Positions 45,100 through 53,932 of a DNA stretch of 64,000 nt are shown here, piece by piece (the first letter of the stretch is position 1; each line of letters begins with the position of its first letter). Position numbers and translations under genes: made by a program. Location of the stretch: positions 3,932-67,931 of the forward strand of contig CAYJLI010000005.1 of the NCBI GenBank assembly GCA_964371155.1, given 5' to 3'. Below the pieces are notes generated by a model that had not been told where the DNA came from, ran no database searches, and was given only the letters and a program-made list of their open reading frames with translations. The DNA comes from CAYJEQ01 sp964371155. Its GTDB lineage: Bacteria; Bacillota; Clostridia; Oscillospirales; Ruminococcaceae.

Positions 45100-45195
45100 G
45101 ATGGGGAGCTGAGTTTAACTTGGCTGAGAGTCACCGTGAATATCGGTGTAACCCTTAGACCTGATCCGGGTAATGCCGGCGTAGGAAGAATATTT
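45100..45195 (+). ncRNA. TPP riboswitch (THI element)
   Basis: Contains the pyrimidine-sensing GGCTGAGAG (about 45122-45130), the P3 stem CACCGTGAATATCGGTG, ACCCTTAGACCTGATCC and the pyrophosphate-side GGGTAATGCCGGCGTAGGAAG. Ordering and spacing are those of the TPP riboswitch. It binds thiamine pyrophosphate in the nascent mRNA and controls the downstream terminator and thiT. Confidence 0.95.
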
Positions 45196-45213
45196 AGTGT
45201 ATCTTTCTTTGCT

Positions 45214-45243
45214 GTTGTGTATTGCCTACACAACTTTTTTTAT
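45214..45243 (+). terminator. Riboswitch expression-platform terminator
   Basis: GTTGTGTA-TTGCC-TACACAAC followed by an uninterrupted run of seven T. It lies between the riboswitch and the ribosome binding site of thiT, so high TPP should stop transcription here. Confidence 0.88.
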
Positions 45244-45263
45244 TTTACGGAGGAATTTTACAG

Positions 45264-45836
45264 ATGACACAAAAAGCAAAAAACAGAAGACTCACCGAAA
45301 GTGCTATGATGATTGCACTTGCAACTGTACTAAGCTTTGTGCAGTTTGCCGCACCTTGGGCTAATGGTGGCTCAATAACACTCTTTTCGATGGTACCAAT
45401 TGCCCTCGTCGCCTATAAATATGGCGTAACTTGGGGAATTTTCACCGGTATGACACATGGACTTTTGCAGATGCTAATAGGCATTGGTGGCCTCAGAGGA
45501 ATTGATCTCACCACATTTATTGCGGCGGTTTTCCTCGATTATATCATTGCATTTGGCGCTTTAGGCCTTGCAGGCATCACAAAAAATAGCAAAAACCCCA
45601 GCGCTTTGGGATTTGCAGCAGGTGCATTTATAGGCGGACTTGGCAGATTTGTTTGCCATTTTCTTTCTGGATTTTTACTCTGGGGCTCTATTGCAAACGA
45701 CGGCTTTGCCGCAGTGGCATTCTCATTCACATACAATGTGAGCTACATGGGGCCTGAGATTTTTATCACCACACTCGGTGCAGTTTTATGCGCACCAATA
45801 TTAAAATCTGCTATGGCAAAAACACAGCTTGCATAG
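45264..45836 (+). CDS. thiT: Thiamine transporter ThiT (ECF S component)
   Basis: Membrane S component that captures thiamine for an energy-coupling factor transporter, 190 residues with about six helices. The family features are seen as LTESAMMIALATVLSFV, the thiamine-site region AYKYGVTWGIFTGMTHGLLQ and the late YNVSYMGPEIFITT. GGAGGAA lies 9 bases before the ATG at 45264; the in-frame ATG at 45222 falls inside the terminator and is rejected. The general ECF module (EcfA/A'/T) is not in the window. Regulated by the TPP riboswitch directly upstream. Confidence 0.95.
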   Translation: MTQKAKNRRLTESAMMIALATVLSFVQFAAPWANGGSITLFSMVPIALVAYKYGVTWGIFTGMTHGLLQMLIGIGGLRGIDLTTFIAAVFLDYIIAFGALGLAGITKNSKNPSALGFAAGAFIGGLGRFVCHFLSGFLLWGSIANDGFAAVAFSFTYNVSYMGPEIFITTLGAVLCAPILKSAMAKTQLA

Positions 45837-45867
45837 CACTTAAATTTGATTATTTCTTTCTTCCTTC

Positions 45868-45910
45868 GGGGTGCTCGGTACTTAAACGCCGAGTGCCCCT
45901 TCCTATTTTT
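45868..45910 (+). terminator. Terminator after thiT
   Basis: GGGG-TG-CTCGG and CCGAG-TG-CCCC arms with a TG/TG internal loop, followed by TTCCTATTTTT. It lies 32 bases after the thiT stop. Confidence 0.65.
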
Positions 45911-45986
45911 CTGCGCTTTGTGTAGGATATTCTATGGGCTTGCCCCATCCCAAAGCATCAAATTTTATTGCATAGCCACAGCAAAA

Positions 45987-46030
45987 AACCTCGAATTTAC
46001 GCACTAATTGCAATGCATAAATTCGAGGTT
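45987..46030. terminator. Bidirectional terminator between thiT and the cysteine desulfurase gene
   Basis: AACCTCGAATTTA and its complement around 18 bases; T-rich on both exits (TTTTAATTT on plus, TTTTTT on minus). Confidence 0.75.
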
Positions 46031-46046
46031 TTAATTTAATCTTATC

Positions 46047-47234
46047 TTATTCGTAGCTCTCTCCTGCCACTATCTTCTCCCAGATAGGTGACATAGATCT
46101 TAGCTTTTCTATTATCTCAGGAAGTGTTTTTATAACATAGTCAATTTCTTCTTCGGTGTTGTATTTGCCCACCGATAGTCTGAGTGAACCATGCGCCACG
46201 GTGTGTGTTCTACCTATTGCCATGAGTACATGGCTTGGGTCGAGTGAGCCGGAGGTGCAAGCAGAGCCGGAAGATGCTGCTATTCCCTTCATGTCGAGCA
46301 TTAGAAGAAGTGCTTCTCCCTCAACTCCCTCAAAGGATAGATTGCAAATTGTGGGTAATCTATGTTCACGGCTTCCGTTTAAATAGCTGTGTGGGATTTG
46401 CGTGAGCGAGTCTATCAGCTTATCGGTTAGGGCTTTTTTGGCTGCGTAGCTCTCTTCAAAGTTTTCATACGCATCTTCCATAGCCTGTCCAAGTGCAACG
46501 ATACTTGCCACATTTTCAGTGCCTGCACGCTTGCTCATTTCCTGTGCGCCACCGTCCATAAATGTATCGATTCTCACACCTTTTCTGATGTAGAGCGCCC
46601 CAACGCCCTTTGGTGCATGAATTTTATGGCCTGTGAGTGCAAGCATATCAATATTTTGCTCTTGTACATCGATTTTTACATTGCCTATCGCCTGTACTGC
46701 ATCGGTGTGAAATAGCACGCCTTTTTCTCTGCACACCTTGCCTATTTCGGCAATTGGAAGCACTGTGCCTATTTCATTATTTGCATATATTAAAGAAACA
46801 AGTGCTGTTTTATCCGTTATTGCATTTGCCACATCTTCAGCGGTTATTAGTCCCTCGGAGTTTACAGGCAGGTATGTTACCTCAAAACCCTGCTTTTCAA
46901 GTGCTTCCATTGTGTGGGACACTGCATGGTGCTCAAAATTTGTGGTGATGAGATGGGTTTTGCCTTTTTTGCGCATCGCATATGCGCCGCCTTTAATCGC
47001 CCAGTTGTCCGACTCTGTTCCGCATCCTGTAAAATATATTTCAGATGGCTGTGCACCCAAAGCTTTTGCAACTTTAGCCCTTGCTTTTTCAAGCTCTACT
47101 TTTGATTCTCTGCCTAATTTATAAACGCTCGACGCATTTCCATACGCTTCAGCATAGAATGGCAACATTGCATTTAGCACTGACTGAGAAACTTTCGTGG
47201 TTGCTGAGTTGTCTAAGTAAACAAGTTTATCCAT
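46047..47234 (-). CDS. Cysteine desulfurase (NifS/IscS type)
   Basis: PLP enzyme of 395 residues that takes sulfur from cysteine onto its own Cys for Fe-S cluster or tRNA thiolation. VYLDNSATTKVS opens the protein, the PLP site is HTDAVQAIG, LTGHKIHAPKGVG provides the Schiff-base Lys, and SSGSACTSGSLDPSHVL carries the catalytic Cys near residue 325 with the class I type loop. No IscU, ThiI or other partner follows, so the end use of sulfur is open. The start at 47234 has GGAGT about 7 bases upstream; the frame is open further to 47255. It has its own promoter. Confidence 0.93.
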   Translation of the reverse strand: MDKLVYLDNSATTKVSQSVLNAMLPFYAEAYGNASSVYKLGRESKVELEKARAKVAKALGAQPSEIYFTGCGTESDNWAIKGGAYAMRKKGKTHLITTNFEHHAVSHTMEALEKQGFEVTYLPVNSEGLITAEDVANAITDKTALVSLIYANNEIGTVLPIAEIGKVCREKGVLFHTDAVQAIGNVKIDVQEQNIDMLALTGHKIHAPKGVGALYIRKGVRIDTFMDGGAQEMSKRAGTENVASIVALGQAMEDAYENFEESYAAKKALTDKLIDSLTQIPHSYLNGSREHRLPTICNLSFEGVEGEALLLMLDMKGIAASSGSACTSGSLDPSHVLMAIGRTHTVAHGSLRLSVGKYNTEEEIDYVIKTLPEIIEKLRSMSPIWEKIVAGESYE

Positions 47235-47315
47235 TTTTTTACTCCATTCCGCCATATTGGCATGGCTTTATTAATTCTCAAGAGATTTTTTGTTATTTTC
47301 CCTTTTTCAACTGAT

Positions 47316-47344
47316 ATTATACACTCTTTTCGTATACTTTTCAA
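47316..47344 (-). promoter_or_regulatory. Sigma-A promoter of the cysteine desulfurase gene
   Basis: On the minus strand -35 TTGAAA (47339-47344), spacer of 17, -10 TATAAT (47316-47321), about 80 bases before the ATG. Confidence 0.75.
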
Positions 47345-47383
47345 TAGGGAAATTAATTTTTTAGAAAATATAATAAAAACCGC

Positions 47384-48751
47384 TTATATCTTCATTAAAT
47401 TTTCTACCGCAGTAATTATAATTTCCAGTCCATTAAGGAGTGTATCTTTTCTCACACCCTCATTTGCACCATGTGCTGTACCAACAAAATCGGGATGGGT
47501 TATATCCCTAACATCGGGGCCAAATGCCACCGCTTTTGGGAAATGCCTTGCATATGTGCCGCCGCTAATTGTATATGGGGTGCCGTCCTTGCCGGTGATG
47601 TCGGTGTAGGCTTTTGTGAGTGCTGCAATTTCGGGGAGTGTTGGCTCTAAATAAAATGGCTCGTCCATCATGATGCAGGCAGATTTTGCACCAACTTCCG
47701 CCACCGCTTTTTCTATTTTTTCTCCAACCCATGCGCCGTTTACCTTTGCGGGGAAACGGATATTTACATTTTGGCTTATTTTTTTACCATCGGTTTTTAT
47801 CATACAACCAACACAGCTAAGTGGTGTAAATACATCGTCCACGCAGTCCATGCCAATGAGTTTACCGCTTGTATCTGAATGTATTCTGCCCAGTAGGTCA
47901 AAATAGGCTTCGTCCTCTTTCTTTATCAGCTTATTATCTATTAAATATGCCACAAGTTTTGCAATGGCGTTCACAGTATTATCGGGGAATGCCGCATGTC
48001 CGCCCTTTCCGCTCGCCATAAGTTTTATGCCGTCGGCGGTTTTGCTTACTTTTACATACTCGGTATCTAAAAGATTTTCTGCCTCCGCCTTTATTACTGC
48101 CTCGGCTCTGTCCGGCACTAAATTTGCGGCTGTGCCTGCGTTTATGCTGATGATATTGCTGTTTGGAGAGAGCTCTCCTATCAAATCAAATCCTGCAATC
48201 CCCTTTTCACCACAGCAGACGGGGAAGCTTGAGTCGGGTGAAAAAGCGAAATCCGGCGCTTTATTATTTTTTAAATAATGCACTATATCACTCATTCCCC
48301 TCTCTTCGTCGGTACCAAAGAGTGCTTTTAATGTGTGGGGGAGTTTTTCGCCTTTTTCTTTAAAATATTTCATCAGGTAAAGGCAGATTATCGAGGGGCC
48401 TTTATTGTCGATTACACCCCTGCCCAAGAGATAACCCTCTCTTTCGGTGAGGAGGAATGGGTCATTGTCCCAACCATTGCCTACGGGCACTATATCCAAA
48501 TGGGTAATGGTGGCTATTTCCTTTTCGCTTTCACCCTCTATATATGCATAACAAACACGATTATCGCAGTTTCCCACTGAGAGCCCCATTTCCTGTGCCC
48601 TTTTCATCATGAAGTCAATCGCTTTTTTATTGCCCTCTCCATAGGGTGCATCAGCGGTGGCTTCACTTGCCACGCTGTCTATCGCTATCAGTGATTTTAA
48701 ATCTGCTAAAAAACCTGCTTCGTTTGCCTTTATAAATTCTTTTATGTTCAT
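47384..48751 (-). CDS. M20 dipeptidase, PepV-like
   Basis: Dinuclear zinc peptidase of 455 residues, the size of PepV/Sapep. Motifs: THLDIVPVGNGWDNDPF (His and Asp with the PepV-type WDNDPF), GRGVIDNKGP (bridging Asp), GTDEERGMSD (catalytic Glu pair), FSPDSSFPV and a late GTAHGANEGV (His). It removes N-terminal residues from dipeptides such as beta-Ala-dipeptides in the family. GGAGG lies before the ATG. It is separate from the main peptide island but completes the set of intracellular peptidases. Confidence 0.9.
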   Translation of the reverse strand: MNIKEFIKANEAGFLADLKSLIAIDSVASEATADAPYGEGNKKAIDFMMKRAQEMGLSVGNCDNRVCYAYIEGESEKEIATITHLDIVPVGNGWDNDPFLLTEREGYLLGRGVIDNKGPSIICLYLMKYFKEKGEKLPHTLKALFGTDEERGMSDIVHYLKNNKAPDFAFSPDSSFPVCCGEKGIAGFDLIGELSPNSNIISINAGTAANLVPDRAEAVIKAEAENLLDTEYVKVSKTADGIKLMASGKGGHAAFPDNTVNAIAKLVAYLIDNKLIKKEDEAYFDLLGRIHSDTSGKLIGMDCVDDVFTPLSCVGCMIKTDGKKISQNVNIRFPAKVNGAWVGEKIEKAVAEVGAKSACIMMDEPFYLEPTLPEIAALTKAYTDITGKDGTPYTISGGTYARHFPKAVAFGPDVRDITHPDFVGTAHGANEGVRKDTLLNGLEIIITAVENLMKI

Positions 48752-48851
48752 ATGAGTATCCTCCTTTTTTTATGATTATAACATAGAATATAGTGAAAAG
48801 TGAATAGTGAAAAATGAAAAGTTATGGGGTTTCGCCGCCTGCGAAACAAAA

Positions 48852-48974
48852 TAAAGTTTTACTCGATTTTTTACAAAAAATCGTGGGGCGTGGGGCAAAG
48901 CCCCATAAATGGAAAGGCGAAGCCGAGAAAAGAATATAGCGATTTTTGCAAAGCAAAAGAGCGGAGATTATATA
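48852..48974. repeat. Composite hairpin repeat, copy R3
   Basis: In reverse orientation to R2: AAAGTTTTACTCGATTTTTT then AAAAAATCG, TGGGGCAAAGCCCCATAAAT, GGCGAAGCC, TTTTTGCAAAGCAAAAGAG, CGGAGATTATATAG. Upstream AGTGAAAAGTGAATAGTG-type strings also occur as at R4. Past this copy, 48985-49030 holds a CATTGTAGGGACATGG-type repeat of the second family. Confidence 0.78.
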
Positions 48975-49074
48975 GAATTTTAAATGCTGTGGGAAATCCC
49001 ATTGTAGGGACATGGGTTGCCCGAGGATTAAGCAGAATTTAAAACAACATAAAAACATTTCCCGAAAAACAAAA

Positions 49075-49111
49075 CATCCCCCAACAAAGGCTTTCGCCGA
49101 TGTCGGGGGTG
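49075..49111 (-). terminator. Intrinsic terminator after the beta-propeller gene
   Basis: On the minus strand CACCCCCG ... GGCGAAAGCC ... GGGGGATG followed by TTTTGTTTTTC: an outer GC-rich stem, an inner GAAA-capped stem and a T-tract. Confidence 0.75.
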
Positions 49112-49141
49112 CTTTGAAAAAAAATGTTTAAGAAATTAGCA

Positions 49142-51625
49142 TTAATAAATAAGTGAGGCTATATACTCAAAATCCTCTAAGCTGTATTTGTGTAGGTCTT
49201 CCTGTGAAGAGGTGAAAAAATACTCCCCTATATGCAGTGCTCTGTCGGGGGATATATAGCTGTTTTGCGAGCTAATTCTCGCTACTTCTTCAAATCCGCC
49301 CTCTTTATCAAACGCTACTACCACATATCCCATAAAGTATTCATTGCTACCGCCGCTTGGATTGGGGTTTGGGGCAGTTGAGGTGGGTGGGCTTACTTGT
49401 ACAGTCGCTTCATCGCTCGGTGTAGGTTTTACAGGAGCTATCTCTAATTCTTCATCGCTCTGTATAGGATTTACAGTTAGTTCCTCTTCGGCATATTCGC
49501 CGTCGGTGCGTGGAGCTAAAGTGTCCTCTTCGGGGTCGTCAGTATTTGGGTTTTCCTTTGCAGGCATAGCCATTGTAGACGCTACTGCCTCCCCTATATT
49601 TGACGCCGTAGTGGTCGCTATTATATCATCCCCTACGCTGTAATCCTCAAATGGGAATGCTATTATTCCCTTATCGGCATTGTAGTAAAATGCCTTGTGG
49701 TCATACATTGCGTAGCTGTAAGTATTATCCCCGAATAGGTATTTATGGCTTTCGGTGGGGTTTTCAGGGTCGCTCACATCAAAGAGTGAAAGCTTGAGCC
49801 CAAGCCCTATCACATTGCCGTATACATCCACCATTGTTTCCTCGCCTATGCCGATTAGGGTTTCATCATCAATCGGGTGCATATACTCGGAAAATCCTGG
49901 GATTTTAAGCTCGCCTAAAACCTGTGGGTTTTTAGGGTCGGATAAATCTATTGCGAAGAGTGGATCGGTCTCCCTAAAGGTGACAATATATCCCATGTCC
50001 CCCATAAATCGCACCGAATAAATTCTCTCGCCCCTCGCCATATTCTCAATTTCACCTATTGTGGTGAGTGTTTCATCGAGTATATATAGATTATTCGAGG
50101 TGTTGCCCATCATATCCCTTGAGGTGGTGGCAATTCTAAAATTACCCTCGTGCTCATCCATTGAGAACTGGCTTTCGGTGTAGCCCTCTACTGTACCATT
50201 TGCCACTGGCATTATATTAACACCATCAAGTGATACCTTTGTGATATTCGCTTCATCACTATAACGGGCGGAAACTAAATATAGATTATCTTCCGACATA
50301 TATATTTCAGAGTAGCTTCCCAAAAATCCTTTTACAGAAGTTTCACCGCTACTGAGTGAGACAGCCGTCACACTTGTAAACACATCCAAAAACTGCTCTG
50401 GCAGTATGAACATATCGCTGAGTGAAATTGGCATTACTCCATCTTTGCCACCAAAGTATGGCAGAATATCCTCTGGTAAAATAGTGCCAAAATCATCTAT
50501 CCAAGGCAGAAAATCGGAGGTTATCATATAAATAGTGTCGCCTACCATCCTTGAATTGTTGTAACCACCGCTTATATAGTGGTGATTTTTTAGTTTTGGT
50601 GTGGTAATGTCGCTTATATCAAAAACCATCACCCCAGTTACTGAATTATAATCATATTCATTTTCTACATGCCCATTATATATAAGGGCTAAATTATCGC
50701 CGTTTACGAATATGTCGATGGTGTATGGATTGTGGTCTGCGGCATGCTCAAATGGGTCTATCCATGATACCATCTGCATGCTATCAGGATCGCTTATCAC
50801 AACCATGCCTTCGAAGTCCACACGGTAGATATATCTGCCGTCGGTCTTAACTATATCCCCTTCGTCAACCGCTTCTTCTTGGTTGTTGGTGGTGGAGAAG
50901 TCCTCGGCAGTTGCACCGCCGCCTATTGATGGGTTGGGTTTGCTTTCTGTTACTATGTCTTCCATAACAGCACCGTCATCCATACCGCCGCCAGTGCCTG
51001 GGTTTGGCGCTCCCTCGGTGCCTTCAAATAGTGGCTCTTCATACATATATGAATATTCGCTATTTTCCTCTATATGTGCCATAAACTCTTCAAAGCTTTC
51101 GGCAACTACTATTTCAGGCGGAACACTCATGCGTGGTGAAGCGGCATATGCCTGTGGGGGTTCTTGCTCACCGCCTGCTTCTTCGTTGGTTTCGGCTTCT
51201 TCGGTGGGCACAGCTTCTTTCTCCATTTCTGGGCTATCAGTTGCAAGCTGTGGCGGTGCTTCTTCCATTGTTGCCGCAGAGCTTAGATTATCGTCCGAAG
51301 CGCTCTCGCTCACCATATCAAATGGATTTGTGGCAAGCATATATGCACTGCCAATAACCGCTGCGAATGCCGCCGCATATGCAAAGGGGGCGTATTTCTT
51401 CCAAGGTGTTTTTGCAGATTTGCTCAGTTCTACCACCTTGGGCTGTTCTTCTATTTTTTCATTTTCGATTTCGCTGTTTTCTTCCTTTAAAGCGTCCTGC
51501 TCTACATTTTCAATTAGCGAGAGCAAGCTTTTGCCCATAAGTTTTTCGGGCAATTCTACTGAGGAAAGCTCTTTTGTAATTAATTCGTCGATAAAATCTT
51601 TATCTTTGATGTCATTTATATCCAT
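49142..51625 (-). CDS. Membrane-anchored beta-propeller protein, likely anti-sigma partner
   Basis: 827 residues with a short N-terminal cytoplasmic region (about 1-75), one membrane helix (about 78-100, YAPFAYAAAFAAVIGSAYM), an acidic/Pro-rich linker (about 110-230, EEAPPQLATDSPEME) and a large C-terminal Beta_propel-type domain (PF09826-like; EAVDEGDIVKTDGRYIYRV begins it near 260). A Glu/Pro/Thr-rich insertion interrupts the propeller near 665-760. The ECF sigma gene ends 17 bases upstream, and the layout of a small inner domain, one helix and a sensor outside fits an anti-sigma factor. GAGGAGG lies before the ATG. The sensed signal is unknown; the N-domain lacks an obvious zinc-binding HxxxCxxC. 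Confidence 0.8.
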   Translation of the reverse strand: MDINDIKDKDFIDELITKELSSVELPEKLMGKSLLSLIENVEQDALKEENSEIENEKIEEQPKVVELSKSAKTPWKKYAPFAYAAAFAAVIGSAYMLATNPFDMVSESASDDNLSSAATMEEAPPQLATDSPEMEKEAVPTEEAETNEEAGGEQEPPQAYAASPRMSVPPEIVVAESFEEFMAHIEENSEYSYMYEEPLFEGTEGAPNPGTGGGMDDGAVMEDIVTESKPNPSIGGGATAEDFSTTNNQEEAVDEGDIVKTDGRYIYRVDFEGMVVISDPDSMQMVSWIDPFEHAADHNPYTIDIFVNGDNLALIYNGHVENEYDYNSVTGVMVFDISDITTPKLKNHHYISGGYNNSRMVGDTIYMITSDFLPWIDDFGTILPEDILPYFGGKDGVMPISLSDMFILPEQFLDVFTSVTAVSLSSGETSVKGFLGSYSEIYMSEDNLYLVSARYSDEANITKVSLDGVNIMPVANGTVEGYTESQFSMDEHEGNFRIATTSRDMMGNTSNNLYILDETLTTIGEIENMARGERIYSVRFMGDMGYIVTFRETDPLFAIDLSDPKNPQVLGELKIPGFSEYMHPIDDETLIGIGEETMVDVYGNVIGLGLKLSLFDVSDPENPTESHKYLFGDNTYSYAMYDHKAFYYNADKGIIAFPFEDYSVGDDIIATTTASNIGEAVASTMAMPAKENPNTDDPEEDTLAPRTDGEYAEEELTVNPIQSDEELEIAPVKPTPSDEATVQVSPPTSTAPNPNPSGGSNEYFMGYVVVAFDKEGGFEEVARISSQNSYISPDRALHIGEYFFTSSQEDLHKYSLEDFEYIASLIY

Positions 51626-51641
51626 TCGCTTTTCCTCCTCT

Positions 51642-52175
51642 CTACGGCCTTTCGCCGATTATGACTCTCAGCTTTGAATAAGCTCTGTGCAGTTTTGAGC
51701 TTACTGTGCCGTGCGGCATGCTGAGTATTTCGCCTATTTCTTTTGTGGTATATCCATTTAGCACCGATAAAATTATTATACTGCGCTCATCTTCGCCTAA
51801 TTTTTCCATCGCTGTTTGCACAGTCACCTTCACCGAAGTGGACTGCTCTACCGAGGAGGCAGTATCCGATATGTCTAAATGCTCCTCAATGTCGTCGGTG
51901 GCTCGATCCTTTATATAATCCCCGACTTTTCGCTTGCAGCGTATGTATAGTATTCTCATAATCCAAGGCTTGAAACTGCTTTCTTCCCTCAGATTTTTTA
52001 TCCCCTTATAGGCTTCTATGAATGTTTCGCTAACTATGTCTTCGGCGTCAAAGCTATTGCCCAAATTGTGCAGTGCCATACGGTATAAATCCGTCGAGAC
52101 ACTGTCATAGAGCTCGGCAAAAGCATTTTTATCGCCTGTTTTGGCAAGTTTTACTTTTTCGATATCGATTTTCAT
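51642..52175 (-). CDS. ECF RNA polymerase sigma factor
   Basis: Sigma-70 family group IV factor of 177 residues. Region 2 (about 8-75) has FAELYDSVSTDLYRMALH and FDAEDIVSETFIEAYKG; region 4 (about 115-172) has LGEDERSIIILSVLNGYTTKEIGEILSMPHGTVSSKLHRAYSKL, a full helix-turn-helix. The start at 52175 follows GAGGTGG; a GTG at 52184 is possible. Its gene is 17 bases before the beta-propeller membrane protein, the usual sigma/anti-sigma order. Target promoters are unknown; the visible upstream promoter looks like sigma-A. Confidence 0.92.
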   Translation of the reverse strand: MKIDIEKVKLAKTGDKNAFAELYDSVSTDLYRMALHNLGNSFDAEDIVSETFIEAYKGIKNLREESSFKPWIMRILYIRCKRKVGDYIKDRATDDIEEHLDISDTASSVEQSTSVKVTVQTAMEKLGEDERSIIILSVLNGYTTKEIGEILSMPHGTVSSKLHRAYSKLRVIIGERP

Positions 52176-52278
52176 TTTAACCACCTCATTTTCGGTGCCA
52201 TCTATTTAGTGTAGTATGTGTGGCACTTTATTGCATGTATTCGATTTTTTTTATGATGTAGTAGTAAATATGAAGATT

Positions 52279-52307
52279 ATTATATATCAAAATAATGTAA
52301 AATACAA
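52279..52307 (-). promoter_or_regulatory. Promoter candidate of the ECF sigma operon
   Basis: On the minus strand -35 TTGTAT (52302-52307), spacer of 17, -10 TATAAT (52279-52284), about 105 bases before the ATG. An ECF-type AAC-rich -35 was not recognised. Confidence 0.5.
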
Positions 52308-52428
52308 CAGCATTTGGATTTAAGGTGTGATAATAGTGCAAGATTATTTTTTATGTGGCTGATAAGCTTAATTTATAAGGGCTTTTTAATTACAAAATTG
52401 TTAATTATTAGATATGGGGTAATATAGC

Positions 52429-52457
52429 TTGAAAAAAACGCCTATAAATTGTATAAT
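52429..52457 (+). promoter_or_regulatory. Sigma-A promoter of rodA
   Basis: -35 TTGAAA (52429-52434), spacer of 17, -10 TATAAT (52452-52457). The leader to the ATG at 52579 is about 115 bases. Confidence 0.75.
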
Positions 52458-52578
52458 AAGCTTCATATGGCAACCGCAAATTTAAAGCCTACAAAAAGCA
52501 AAATTCTAATAGTTATAAATGATAAATTAAATCTACTTTCACATTTTTGATTGTATGGTTAAAATAAAGGACTTGATT

Positions 52579-53709
52579 ATGAAAAAGTTTTTTTCCGCAG
52601 TGGCAAATTTCGTTAAAACAAGCGATTATATAACAATCCTCTTAGTGCTGATTATTTCGGCATTCGGGGTGATTTCGCTGATGAGCATGAGGGTGTCCGG
52701 CCTTGCTACCGAGAGGCAGGTATTAGTGCAGATTTTAGCCACAGCACTCGGCATAGTTGGTGCACTTATTATGTCTAAGATAGACTATAATTTCATGGCG
52801 AAATTTTGGAAACCCATCTGTGGTATAGCATACGCCCTTGTACTGCTCACATTTGTGATAGGCATCAGGGTGGGCGATGTGGTTGACGACAGAGCATGGC
52901 TTCAGCTTCCATTCGGGCTTACATTACAGCCCTCAGAGATACTAAAAGCGGCATTTATACTCACCTTTGCACTACATCTTCAAAGGGTGAGTGCGGCTAT
53001 AAACCGACCCAAAACCCTCCTTGTACTCTGTGCACATGGGGCAGTTCCAATAATGCTTGTAGTGCTTCAAGGGGACGATGGCACGGCGCTTATTTTCACA
53101 AGCATATTTGCCTGTATGCTCTTTGGTGCAGGGCTTAGCTTTAAATACATAGCGGCTGGAGTTGGAGCGGCGGCGGCATCACTGCCGATACTCTGGTATT
53201 TCATACTTAGCGACTATCAAAAGCTGAGGGTACTCACCGTGCTAAACCCAGAGCTTGACCCACAGGGGATTGGATGGCAGCAGCTAAATGGACTGCTTGC
53301 ACTCGGCTCAGGACAGCTTTGGGGCAAGGGGCTTTTTAGAGAAGATCATCACCCCGTGCCGATGATATACAACGACTTTATATTCACTTTTGTAGGCGAA
53401 GCAATGGGGTTTATAGGATGCTTTGCGCTAATTTTGCTCATAGGAAGCCTTTGTGGAAGAATGCTTTACACTGGCTTTAAAATAAAGGACGACATGGGCA
53501 AATTCATCTGCATAGGAGTGTTTGCAATGTTTGCTTCACAGACAATACTCAATGTGGGGATGTGCCTTAGTGTGCTTCCGGTTATCGGGATTACACTGCC
53601 GTTTGTTTCCGCAGGGGGGACATCCGTGGCGGTGTCCTACATAGGAATTGGGCTGGTGCTCAGCGTATATTCGCATAATAGAAAGGCTCTTTTTGAAGTG
53701 AGCAGGTAG
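52579..53709 (+). CDS. rodA: SEDS peptidoglycan glycosyltransferase RodA
   Basis: Polytopic membrane enzyme of 376 residues with about ten helices that polymerises lipid II glycan strands for cell elongation. SEDS motifs: DRAWLQLPFGLTLQPSEILK, QGDDGTALIF (the catalytic-type Asp), NDFIFTFVGEAMGF and the PVIGITLPFVSAGGTS loop near the end. RodA is favoured over FtsW by length and by the glmU neighbour. AAAGGA stands before the ATG at 52579. The sister PBP2 and Mre genes are not in the window. Confidence 0.88.
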   Translation: MKKFFSAVANFVKTSDYITILLVLIISAFGVISLMSMRVSGLATERQVLVQILATALGIVGALIMSKIDYNFMAKFWKPICGIAYALVLLTFVIGIRVGDVVDDRAWLQLPFGLTLQPSEILKAAFILTFALHLQRVSAAINRPKTLLVLCAHGAVPIMLVVLQGDDGTALIFTSIFACMLFGAGLSFKYIAAGVGAAAASLPILWYFILSDYQKLRVLTVLNPELDPQGIGWQQLNGLLALGSGQLWGKGLFREDHHPVPMIYNDFIFTFVGEAMGFIGCFALILLIGSLCGRMLYTGFKIKDDMGKFICIGVFAMFASQTILNVGMCLSVLPVIGITLPFVSAGGTSVAVSYIGIGLVLSVYSHNRKALFEVSR

Positions 53710-53724
53710 GTTTTTATTATGATT

Positions 53725-53812
53725 ACCCTGCATGGCAAGGCGAGGGCAATAATTATAATCATTTTTAAATTTCGCAAAATCTTCTGACATGGCAACCCAT
53801 GTCCAAAATAAT
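53725..53812. repeat. Degenerate copies of the CATGG-type repeat
   Basis: TACCCTGCATGGCAAGGCGA and GACATGGCAACCCATGTCC between rodA and glmU recall the ends of the CATGCCCCTACAA family. Weak similarity only. Confidence 0.4.
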
Positions 53813-53870
53813 ACTTAAGTCTATTAAAAAGCAGTTTTTCTCCCCACCCAAAGATGATGAGAAAAACATG

Positions 53871-53932
53871 GCACAAACATGGCAGTTTTATAGTTATGTT
53901 TGTGCTTTTTAGAGAAAGGAATGGTCATATTT
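53871..53932 (+). promoter_or_regulatory. Hairpin leader L3 before glmU
   Basis: GCACAAACAT (53871-53880) pairs exactly with ATGTTTGTGC (53896-53905), followed by TTTTT and then AGAGAAAGGAATGGTCATAT and the start codon. A terminator-like stem and T-run stand directly before the ribosome binding site. Confidence 0.6.

Noticed and set aside
50883..51677. 264-codon plus-strand frame opposite the beta-propeller gene
   Set aside because: It is antisense to the low-complexity linker and membrane region of a well supported gene; its Ser/Ala-rich product is a composition shadow without a ribosome binding site.
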